Both the position numbers and the translations under genes were made by a program. A stretch of 10,148 bases of DNA. It comes from JBLHKT01 sp043101615 (GTDB lineage Bacteria; Planctomycetota; Phycisphaerae; Phycisphaerales; UBA1924). Each line of letters begins with the position of its first letter. Positions within the stretch are counted from its first letter, which is position 1. Location of the stretch: positions 1 through 10,148 of the forward strand of contig JBICID010000115.1 in NCBI GenBank assembly GCA_043101615.1, written 5' to 3'. Shown piece by piece: positions 1 to 6,800 of the stretch. The notes below the pieces were generated by a model. That model ran no database searches. It was given only the letters and a program-made list of their open reading frames with translations, and was not told where the DNA came from.

Positions 1-28
1 GTAGATCCGATGGTGCTGTCCCGAAACC

Positions 29-50
29 AGCCGCGTGCGTGAGCACGCGG
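29..50 (+). repeat. GTGA-loop palindrome, copy 1
   Basis: This is a perfect 8-base-pair palindrome: arm CCGCGTGC (31-38), loop GTGA (39-42), arm GCACGCGG (43-50), preceded by AG. It is the best-paired member of the GTGA-loop repeats near the left end; the copies at 109-142 and 684-717 share the right arm but have mismatched left arms. It lies in DNA with no supported gene. Confidence 0.75.
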
Positions 51-84
51 GGAGGTCGTGAGCCGATCTCGCCCGCGCCCCTCC

Positions 85-104
85 CCGGTTGCTCACGCTA
101 CCGG
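85..104 (-). repeat. GTGA-loop palindrome, inverted copy
   Basis: Read on the minus strand this is CCGGTAGC, loop GTGA, GCAACCGG, a stem with one A-A mismatch. It shares the GC-GTGA-GC core with the + strand copies around it but has different outer stem bases. It lies five bases from the copy at 109-142 and in opposite orientation, so the two form a head-to-head pair. Confidence 0.65.
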
Positions 105-108
105 CCGG

Positions 109-142
109 TTGAACCGAGCCGCGGGCGTGAGCACGCGGCCCC
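109..142 (+). repeat. 34-base direct repeat, left copy
   Basis: The 34 bases from 109 match those at 684-717 at 33 positions; the only difference is G at 123 against A at 698. The repeat contains a GTGA-loop palindrome (arms 119-126 and 131-138) with one mismatch in the stem. The two copies lie in the same orientation on either side of the HIT-family gene. Confidence 0.8.
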
Positions 143-182
143 GCATGAACGATCCCCGCCCGACACTCGCATCAACCTCGGG

Positions 183-662
183 TCACCCGTTGGATTCGAG
201 GGCCGCGCGGAGTCGGGCGATCAGGTCGTCGCATTCTCCGTCGGGCAGGCGGGTGTCATCTCGGACGGGGTAGGCGACGAAGGGGTCGGCGAGGCGGTTC
301 GCGGGGGCCTCGCCTGCGAAGCGCGGCACGACGTGGGCGTGCAGGGCGGGGGCCTGGTTGCACAGGATCAGGTAGTTGACGTGCTCGCAGCCGGTCGCGC
401 TGAGCAGCGCGTCGCCGAGCGCGGTGAGGGAGGTAAGGAAGGCGGCGCGGGCGTCCGGGGTCAGGTCGTTGAGCTGGCCCGCGGCCGGGTCGCGCCCGTC
501 GTTAATCGCCGGGTCGTCGAAGTGGGGGAGGAGCATGCACCAGCCTCGGATGGGCGTCGGCTGATGATCGAACAGCACGGCGTAGCCGGCCGGGAGTCGG
601 GCGATGAGATTGGGGTCGTCCCCGGCGCGGCAGGCGTGGAGGCGTTGCTGGATCGGGTTCAT
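183..662 (-). CDS. HIT-family protein (nucleotide hydrolase/transferase fold)
   Basis: This 159-residue protein matches the HIT superfamily, whose members hydrolyse or transfer nucleotides (for example Ap4A hydrolases and HINT phosphoramidases) through a central histidine. The signature is near residues 106-114, ALHAHVVPR, followed by F-A-G-E. Aligned with the usual HxHxH-xx-PR pattern, the middle (catalytic) histidine is H108 and the third is H110, while the first is alanine (A106). An N-terminal stretch reading GYAVLFDHQPTPIRGWCMLLPH (residues 26-47) fits the strand-rich start of HIT domains. There is no signal peptide, so it is probably cytoplasmic. The ATG at 662 is the only sensible start; the ATG just upstream is out of frame and hits a stop. 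No strong ribosome binding site is visible. It diverges from the LytTR gene. The substrate cannot be told from sequence. Confidence 0.85.
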   Translation of the reverse strand: MNPIQQRLHACRAGDDPNLIARLPAGYAVLFDHQPTPIRGWCMLLPHFDDPAINDGRDPAAGQLNDLTPDARAAFLTSLTALGDALLSATGCEHVNYLILCNQAPALHAHVVPRFAGEAPANRLADPFVAYPVRDDTRLPDGECDDLIARLRAALESNG

Positions 663-683
663 GGCATGAGAGTAGTGGATGTC

Positions 684-717
684 TTGAACCGAGCCGCAGG
701 CGTGAGCACGCGGCCCC
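684..717 (+). repeat. 34-base direct repeat, right copy
   Basis: This is the second copy of the 34-base repeat at 109-142 (33 of 34 identical). Its internal GTGA-loop palindrome (694-713) has two mismatches, so pairing is more decayed than in the other copies. It sits in the divergent gap between the HIT-family gene and the LytTR gene, where it could overlap promoters; no clear promoter is seen there. Confidence 0.8.
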
Positions 718-757
718 TACTGAACGTCATGCCCGGCAAGCCGCAAGCCTCCCGACG

Positions 758-780
758 AGCCCGGAGCGCCAGTGACGGGG
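758..780 (+). repeat. GCCA-loop palindrome
   Basis: This is an imperfect palindrome with a GCCA loop (768-771). It agrees at 20 of 23 positions with the minus-strand repeat at 8867-8889 beside the uvrB stop codon, so both belong to one dispersed family. It lies about 85 bases upstream of the chosen LytTR gene start. Confidence 0.6.
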
Positions 781-863
781 CCGCACCCTTTTCGACCGCC
801 AACAACACAAACGACTATCGGATCGGGTTGACGCAACAGCGTGGGGGAAGGATGCTGGTATCC

Positions 864-1727
864 ATGGCGAACGAGTCAGACGTTGCTGGCTGGGAGGCAT
901 CACGTGGCTGGCTGCTGCGGTGGAGCGCGGCCGGCATCGGCATCACCATCGTGATCGCGCTGCTCAGCGCAACGCAGCAGTGGGCGGAGCTGCGCGACGG
1001 GCCGAAGGCGATGAGCTATCTCGCGTCGGTGTTGTTCCAGGCGATGAGCTGGGCGTCGCTGGCAGTGCTGGTGCCGGTGTTGGGGTGGGCGATTATGCGC
1101 TGGCCGTTGGATCGATCGCTGGGAGCGCTGCTCGGGCACGCGGCGGGGTCGGCGGTGTTCGCGGGCGTGTTCCTGGGGGTGTCGGTGCCGGTGCGTGGGC
1201 TGTTCCACCCGGCGCCGATCCTGTGGGACGCGTTCGGCGTGCCGTTCTACAAGTCGGCGTGGCAGTGGGCGGGGCTGGCGCTGGTGCTGTACTGGGTCGC
1301 GGCGCTGGCGTGGAGCTATCTCGGTGCACGTGAGCGGCTGGGGCTGCTGGAGGTCGAGCCCGCGCCGGACCGTCCCAGGCGCGTGGTGCTGATGGGGTTG
1401 GGGGGGGAGTTGCTGATCGATCCGGAGCGGTTCGTGCTGGCGCGGACGGACGGTCGTGGGCCGGGCGGGGCGGTGGTGGTGCTGGTGGATGGCGAGGAGC
1501 GGGTGCGGGAGGGGCTGGCAGAGCTCGAGGACAGGCTGTCGGGTTGGGGCGTGGTCCGGGTGCACCGGGGCTGCCTGGTGCGGGCGGATCGGGTGCGCGA
1601 GGTCCGGGTGCCGGGCTCGCGGGACGGGGTGGTGGTGCTGGACACGGGCGACGAGGCCCCGGTCTCGCGTCGGCGAGCGGTGGCGCTGCGGGCCGCGCTC
1701 GGGCTGGGGGCAGAGCCGGGGGGATGA
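864..1727 (+). CDS. Membrane-anchored LytTR transcriptional regulator
   Basis: This 287-residue protein has four predicted membrane helices (about residues 18-36, 52-78, 86-108 and 132-153) followed by a C-terminal LytTR DNA-binding domain (about 172-281). The LytTR call rests on the conserved core VHRGCLV (233-239), then a basic/acidic strand, V-V-V-L-D-x-G-D and P-V-S-R-R-R (266-271), which is the family's typical end. Most LytTR proteins are response regulators with a receiver domain; here a membrane domain replaces it, a known but less common layout for membrane-associated regulators. Start: ATG 864 lies 11 bases after GGAAGGA (846-852). The ATG at 852 is in frame but would abut that site, and the open frame further upstream only mirrors the HIT gene. 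The signal sensed and the DNA targets are unknown. A propeller-protein gene follows 170 bases downstream on the same strand. Confidence 0.85.
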   Translation: MANESDVAGWEASRGWLLRWSAAGIGITIVIALLSATQQWAELRDGPKAMSYLASVLFQAMSWASLAVLVPVLGWAIMRWPLDRSLGALLGHAAGSAVFAGVFLGVSVPVRGLFHPAPILWDAFGVPFYKSAWQWAGLALVLYWVAALAWSYLGARERLGLLEVEPAPDRPRRVVLMGLGGELLIDPERFVLARTDGRGPGGAVVVLVDGEERVREGLAELEDRLSGWGVVRVHRGCLVRADRVREVRVPGSRDGVVVLDTGDEAPVSRRRAVALRAALGLGAEPGG

Positions 1728-1801
1728 GTGGTGCGGAGTGGGGATGGGTGGGTGCTGGTGGGGCGGCGGGGTGCGCCGGTGGGCGTCGAAGGCGCGCCGG
1801 T

Positions 1802-1837
1802 GGGGCTTTTGGGGGCTCCGGGGGGCGATCGTGGGGG
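1802..1837 (+). other. G-quadruplex-type motif
   Basis: Four runs of G (1802-1805, 1811-1815, 1820-1825, 1833-1837) are separated by loops of 5, 4 and 7 bases, which meets the usual four-run G-quadruplex rule on the + strand. It lies in the gap between the LytTR and FG-GAP genes, about 60 bases before the latter's start codon. The surrounding DNA is very G-rich, so chance is a serious alternative. Apart from this motif I see nothing in the 1728-1897 gap except the ribosome binding site. Confidence 0.4.
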
Positions 1838-1884
1838 TATGTGGTGGCGTGGCCGCGGATGGCGCGGCAGGGACACCTTGTTGC

Positions 1885-1890
1885 AGGGAG
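1885..1890 (+). promoter_or_regulatory. Ribosome binding site for the FG-GAP/VCBS gene
   Basis: AGGGAG lies seven bases before ATG 1898. It decides the start, because the open frame extends back to 1544 through the end of the LytTR gene without another well-placed site, and because a signal peptide begins at 1898. Confidence 0.65.
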
Positions 1891-1897
1891 CACGGAC

Positions 1898-3112
1898 ATG
1901 ACGAATCGAGTGATCAGCGGCGCGGCGGGAATGGGGTGCGTGGTCGGGCTGGTGTGGGCGGCGGGCACGGCCGGGGTGATCAAGCCGGGTCACAAGCAGG
2001 GCTTCGTGCTGGCCGGGGAGCCGGTGCCGGTCGGGCCGATGGCGGGGACGCCGGTGGCGTCGGACGTGGACGGGGACGGGGATCTGGACGTGGTGCTGGC
2101 GTGCGGGCCGTGCTGTGGGCGTGACCCTGATCCGGAATCCGGGCACGTGGTGGTGCTGCTGAACGACGGGAAGGGCGGGCTGTCGCACGCGGGCGATCCG
2201 GTGAAGCTGCTGGACAGCGCGCTGGGCGTGGCGGTGGGGCGGATCGACGGGGACACGATCCCGGACGCGGTGGTGTACCACCACCACGACTACCGGGTGG
2301 GGCTGCTTCGCGGGCGCCCCGGGGGCGGGCTGAGCGAGCCGGAGTACCTGACGTTGTTTGAGGGCGATTCACCCCACGTGCACTCGGTCGCGCTGGCGGA
2401 CGTGAACACGGACGGTCACCTGGACCTGTGCGCCACGCTGGTGGACGACCACGCGATGGCGGTGCTGCTGGGGGACGGGCGGGGCGGTTTCCGGGCGTCG
2501 GTGGGGCAGCCGTACTTTGCGATGCGTCACCCGTACCAGCAGTTGAACTTGGTGGAGGTGACCGGGGACGGGCACCTGGACGCCGTGCTGACGGACGTGC
2601 GCGGCAACGGGCTGACGGTGCTGGCGGGGAGCGGGACGGGGATGTTCGCACCGTCGCAGGGATTCACGCTCAATGCGCACACGCCGATCGCGAGTGCCGA
2701 GCGCCCGATGGCGGCGGCGGTGGGCGATGTGGACGGCGACGGAGACCTCGACGCGGTGTGTGTGATCGAAGAAACCCCGCTGGCGGTGGTGATGGAGAAC
2801 GTCGGGGGCGGTGTGTACCGCGAGCACACGCAGAATCCGGTGGGGCTGGCGGTGGCGAGCACGAGCATCGCGCTGGGCGACCTGAACGGGGACGGGGTGC
2901 TGGACCTGGTCGCGGGCGGGACGATGACGGACCGTGTGTCGGTGTGTGTCGGCTACGGCGACGGGACGTTCGACGAGCCGGAGGAGATCCGGGCGGGCGG
3001 CGAGAGCCCGTCGGTGCTGCTCGCCGACCTGGACGGGGACGGGCGGCTGGACATCGTGACGGGAAACTACGACAGCGGGACGGTGAGTGTGTTGTTGAAT
3101 CGGGTGGAGTGA
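1898..3112 (+). CDS. Secreted FG-GAP/VCBS repeat protein, probable seven-bladed propeller
   Basis: This 404-residue protein begins with a short basic start and a hydrophobic stretch (about residues 5-27), read as a signal peptide for export. The rest carries seven calcium-loop motifs of the D-x-D-G-D-x-x-D type starting at about residues 56, 115, 168, 220, 277, 328 and 377. They are spaced 49-59 residues apart, each followed by a strand such as DVVLA, DAVVY or DIVTG. Those at 56, 277, 328 and 377 are near-perfect; the second (R-I-D-G-D-T-I-P-D) and fourth (E-V-T-G-D-G-H-L-D) are degenerate. FG-GAP/VCBS repeats form integrin-like beta-propellers that bind calcium, usually outside the cell; seven repeats would close one propeller. 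No sorting tail, anchor or enzyme domain is visible, so binding or adhesion is the likely role, but the ligand is unknown. It may share a transcript with the LytTR gene, though the 170-base gap leaves room for its own promoter. Confidence 0.85.
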   Translation: MTNRVISGAAGMGCVVGLVWAAGTAGVIKPGHKQGFVLAGEPVPVGPMAGTPVASDVDGDGDLDVVLACGPCCGRDPDPESGHVVVLLNDGKGGLSHAGDPVKLLDSALGVAVGRIDGDTIPDAVVYHHHDYRVGLLRGRPGGGLSEPEYLTLFEGDSPHVHSVALADVNTDGHLDLCATLVDDHAMAVLLGDGRGGFRASVGQPYFAMRHPYQQLNLVEVTGDGHLDAVLTDVRGNGLTVLAGSGTGMFAPSQGFTLNAHTPIASAERPMAAAVGDVDGDGDLDAVCVIEETPLAVVMENVGGGVYREHTQNPVGLAVASTSIALGDLNGDGVLDLVAGGTMTDRVSVCVGYGDGTFDEPEEIRAGGESPSVLLADLDGDGRLDIVTGNYDSGTVSVLLNRVE

Positions 3113-3142
3113 GGGCGAGGGGTAGGGGTTTGTAGCGGGTGC

Positions 3143-3169
3143 CCCGATGATGGCGGAGCCTTCATCGGG
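3143..3169 (+). repeat. Hairpin downstream of the FG-GAP gene
   Basis: Arms CCCGATGA (3143-3150) and TCATCGGG (3162-3169) pair perfectly. Inside, a T-T mismatch is followed by GGC/GCC and a GGA loop. It begins 30 bases after the FG-GAP stop codon, so it could help end transcription or shield the mRNA end. No T-run follows, so it is not a classic intrinsic terminator. It may be another small palindromic repeat. The rest of the 3113-3266 gap shows nothing else I can name. Confidence 0.5.
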
Positions 3170-3266
3170 CGATGGAAGTCGAACGAGGAGGCGGTTTCGC
3201 TATCACAACTGTATGTGGGGCTGCTGAACTTGTACTGTTTTGGAAATCAGATCGATATGATGGAGA

Positions 3267-3728
3267 ATGCCTCCAATATTTCTCCTCCTCATTGTTGTAG
3301 CCACTTCCTTCGCGTGGCTATGGATATTTGGTTGGTTGGTTTATTTTCACCGCCGATGGAAACGTAAAGGGCTTCGATTCGCCACGCTAAACGAAATTGT
3401 GCGGTTTGATGAGCGGTCGGTTTCGGGCAGGTCGAATGAAGCTGTGCTTCCGGGCACGGGGAGTGCCAGCCTGATCCTCCATGTCTCTGTTACGCAGAAT
3501 GAGGTTTGGATCCGGCCAAATCGGCCGTTTGAATTCTTGGGTTGGCCGTTTGGGTTTGAAGCGCGAATTGATGGGGCAGAAATCACGAAGCTTGAACGGT
3601 GTGGTAAATGGGTTGTATTGGAAGCTCCTCGGGACGACGGGGGTGTGCGGCGATTCAAATTATGGCTGAGGAATCGTGAGCGATTCCTGGAGATGGCGGA
3701 ACGAACGCGTCTGGTTGATGGAGACTGA
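3267..3728 (+). CDS. Small membrane protein of unknown function, AT-rich island
   Basis: I do not recognise this 153-residue protein. It has one strong membrane helix at the N-terminus (about residues 3-27, rich in L, I, V, W and F), then a basic stop-transfer stretch HRRWKRKG (28-35), so the remaining residues probably face the cytoplasm. That part alternates strands (for example 68-83 and 104-119) and ends in a charged helix (about 134-148), an outline like a small PH-like domain, but this is a guess. ATG 3267 is the first possible start, because an in-frame stop lies at 3258-3260; GGAG is only one base away, so initiation looks weak. Composition is clearly different from the neighbours: 29 of 60 bases are G or C in 3301-3360, against 46 of 60 in 2041-2100, with no strong G or C bias at third codon positions. 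This suggests acquired or weakly constrained DNA. It converges on uvrA. Confidence 0.65.
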   Translation: MPPIFLLLIVVATSFAWLWIFGWLVYFHRRWKRKGLRFATLNEIVRFDERSVSGRSNEAVLPGTGSASLILHVSVTQNEVWIRPNRPFEFLGWPFGFEARIDGAEITKLERCGKWVVLEAPRDDGGVRRFKLWLRNRERFLEMAERTRLVDGD

Positions 3729-3754
3729 TTCAACGGACTCGGCAGTTGCTGCCT

Positions 3755-3888
3755 CCCTCATCCGTCCGCTGCGTGGACACCGACTCCCCCGGTGGGGGAG
3801 AAGAAGGAAGCACGCATGCTTCCGCATGCGTTTGTACCCCCTCCGTCGCCTTCGGCGACACCTCCCCCGTCGGTGACGGGGGAGGATC
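3755..3888 (+). repeat. Composite five-hairpin element, copy A (downstream of uvrA)
   Basis: This 134-base element aligns end to end with 8730-8861. Hairpins in order: GTCCGC/GTGGAC with a TGC loop (3764-3778, one G-T pair); CTCCCCC/GGGGGAG (3784-3800); ACGCATGC/GCATGCGT with a TTCC loop (3812-3831); GTCGCC/GGCGAC with a TTC loop (3845-3859); and CCTCCCCCGTC/GACGGGGGAGG with a GGT loop (3861-3885). Both copies start CCCTCATCCG and end GGAGGATC. Its modular design recalls mosaic intergenic elements such as RIME in rhizobia; that comparison is mine and not a match. It fills the gap between the convergent orphan gene and uvrA and may act as a two-way transcription barrier. No open frame is supported in it. 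Confidence 0.85.
3861..3885 (-). terminator. Terminator-like hairpin after uvrA
   Basis: This is a perfect 11-base-pair GC-rich stem with a GGT loop, beginning nine bases after the uvrA stop codon in the uvrA direction. It is the last hairpin of composite element A and is identical in element B. No T-run follows on the uvrA strand, so strong intrinsic termination is uncertain; protection of the mRNA 3' end is an alternative. Confidence 0.4.
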
Positions 3889-3894
3889 TGGGAG

Positions 3895-6800
3895 CTAGAG
3901 CATTGGTTTGAGGTAGCGGCCGGTGTGGGAGGGTTTGGATTTGGCGACGTCTTCGGGGGTGCCGTGGGCGACGAGGGTGCCGCCGTTGTCGCCGCCTTCG
4001 GGGCCGAGGTCGATGAGGTGGTCGGCGCACTTGATGACGTCGAGGTTGTGCTCGATGACGACGAGGGTGTTGCCCGCGTCGGCGAGCTGGTTGAGGACTC
4101 TGATGAGTTTGCGGATGTCCTCGAAGTGGAGGCCGGTGGTGGGCTCGTCGAGGATGTAGAGGGTGTGCTCGGGGCTGGGGGTGCCGTCGTGGCGGGTGCC
4201 CTTGCCGAGCTCGGTGGCGAGCTTGACGCGCTGGGCCTCGCCGCCGGAGAGGGTGGTGGAGGGCTGGCCGAGGGTGAGGTAGTCGAGTCCGACGTCGCGG
4301 AGGCAGGTGACGAAGCGGAGGATCTTGGGGTGGTTCTCGAAGAAGTCGCAGGCGTCCTCGACGGTCATGCCCAGGACGTCGGCGATGTTCTTGCCGCGGT
4401 AGGTGACCTGGAGTGTCTCGCGGTTGTAGCGTTTGCCCTCGCAGACCTCGCACTCGACGAAGACGTCGGGGAGGAAGTGCATCTCGATCTTCTTGAGTCC
4501 CTGGCCCTGGCAGGCCTCGCAGCGTCCGCCGCCGTGCTGGGCGGTGACGTTGAAGGAGAAGCGTCCGGGCTTGTAGCCGCGGATCTTGGCTTCCTTGGTC
4601 TGGGTGAAGACCTTGCGGATCTCGTCGAAGACGTTGGTGTAGGTGGCGGGGTTGGAGCGTGGTGTGCGTCCGATGGGTGACTGGTCGACCTCGATGATGC
4701 GGTCGATGTGGTGGAGGCCGTTGACGCGTGCGTGAGCGCCGGGCTTGTCGCGTGAGCCGTGCAGGTGCTGCTTGACGGCGCGGAGGAGAATGTCGTTGAC
4801 GAGGGTGGACTTGCCGGAGCCGGAGACGCCGGTGACGCAGATGAAGCCGCCGACGGGGAAGGCGACGTCGATGCCCTTGAGGTTGTTGTGGCTGGCGCCC
4901 TTGACGGTGACGGCCTTGCGGTCGGAGAGGGGGCGGCGTTCTTTGGGGACGTCGATGGTGCGCCGGCCGGAGAGGTAGTCGCCGGTGAGGGAGCCCTCGG
5001 TGTTTTTGATGTCGTCGAGGGTGCCTTGGGCGACGACGCGCCCGCCGTGCACGCCGGGGCCGGGTCCAATGTCGACGACGTGGTCGGCGGCCCGGATCAT
5101 GTCCTCGTCGTGCTCGACGACGAGGACGGTGTTGCCGATGTCGGTGAGGTGTCTGAGGGTGGCGATGAGCCGGTCGTTGTCGCGTTGGTGGAGTCCGATG
5201 GTGGGCTCGTCGAGGACGTAGCAGGCGCCGACGAGGCCGGAGCCGACCTGGGTGGCGAGTCGGATGCGCTGGGCCTCGCCGCCGGAGAGGGTGGCGGTGC
5301 GCCGGTCGAGGGAGAGGTACTCGAGTCCGACGGAGGTGAGGAAGCGGAGGCGGTTGCCGACCTCGCGGAGGATGGGCTCGGCGATGTGGGCCTGTTCCCT
5401 GGTGAGCGTGAGTCCCTCGATGTAGTCGATGGCGTCGTCGATGTTGAGACGGCTGAGCTCGGCGATGTTGAGCATCGTGCCGTTGTTCTTGGGGCGGCCG
5501 ATGACGGTGTCGGAGGTGGCGCGTGCGGTGTCGGCCTTGTGGGTGGAGTCGAGGGTGACGTGGAGGGCCTGGATGGAGAGTCGGTCGCCGTGGCAGGTGG
5601 GGCAGGTGGACTCGGTCTGGAAGGTGTGGAGGTGGTCCTTGGCCCAGGCGGACTCGGTCTTGTCGAACCACTTGTCGAGGAGGGGGATGACGCCCTCCCA
5701 GGAGACGCCGTAGGCCTCTTCCTGCTCGGGGGTGGTGCCGTGGAGGAGGAGGGTGCGCTGGTGGTCCTCGAGGTTGCCGATGAGTGTGGAGCCGTGGATG
5801 CCGAAGGCGCGGCAGAAGCGGCGGAGGTAGCGGGGGTAGATCATGCCGCCGGGACCGTTCTTCTTCCATGGCGCGACGCCGCCCTTGAGGATGGGCTTGT
5901 CTGGGTCGGGGAGGACGAGCTCGGGGTCGAACTCGAGGATGGCACCGAGGCCGTGGCAGGTGGGGCAGGCGCCGTAGGGGGAGTTGAAGGAGAAGACGCG
6001 CGGGGAGAGCTCGTCGAGCGCGATCTCGGGGTGGTCGGGGTCGGCGAACTTCTCGGAGAAGGTGTGGTCGGTCCAGAGGTCGCGGTTGTCCGAGTCCTTT
6101 GTGGGGGGGTCGTTGACGGTGACGATGACGGAGCCGTCGGCGAGGCGGAGGGCGGCCTCGATGGACTCGGCGAGTCGCTGGCGGGCGTCGTCCTTGAGGA
6201 CGATGCGGTCGACCACGGCCTCGATGGTGTGCTTCTTGTAGCGGTGGAGGTTGAGGGGGTTGTCGCCGCCCTCCTTGAGGGCGTCGCGGAGGTCGGTGAC
6301 GTTGCCGTTGACGCGTGCGCGGCCCCAGCCGGCGGTGTGGAGGGATTCGAGGGCGTCCTTGTGGTGGCCCTTCTGGCCTCGGATGACGGGTGCGAGGACC
6401 ATGAGGCGGGTGCCCTCGCCCATGCCCATGACGTGGTCGACGATCTGGGTGGCGCTGGAGGCCTCGATCTTGCGACCGGAGCGGGCGGTGACGGTGCCGT
6501 CTTTTTTCTGCTTGGTGACGGCCCAGCTCCGCGGCGTGCCGCAGCGGGCGTAGAGGAGGCGGAGGTAGTCGTAGATCTCGGTGGTAGTGGCGACGGTGGA
6601 GCGCGGGTTGTGGGCGCTGGAGCGCTGCTCGATGGCGATGGTGGGTGGGATGCCCTCGATCTCTTCGACGTCGGGCTTTTTGAGCTGATCGAGGAACTGG
6701 CGGGCGTACGCGGAGAGCGACTCCATGTACTTGCGCTGGCCCTCGGCGAAGATGGTGTCGAAGGCGAGGGAGGACTTGCCGGAGCCGGAGAGGCCCGTCA

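Noticed and set aside
828..833. TTGACG as a -35 promoter box for the LytTR gene
   Set aside because: No acceptable -10 box lies 16-18 bases downstream, and the position would fall on the start codon.
39..863. Long open frame upstream of the LytTR gene start, in the same frame
   Set aside because: It runs antisense through the whole HIT-family gene, has no membrane or domain signal, and crosses repeats. The ribosome site near 846-852 supports the start at 864.
3758..5869. 703-codon open frame on - in another frame of uvrA
   Set aside because: It is an arginine/proline/histidine-rich shadow with no domain signal, overlapping uvrA on the same strand.
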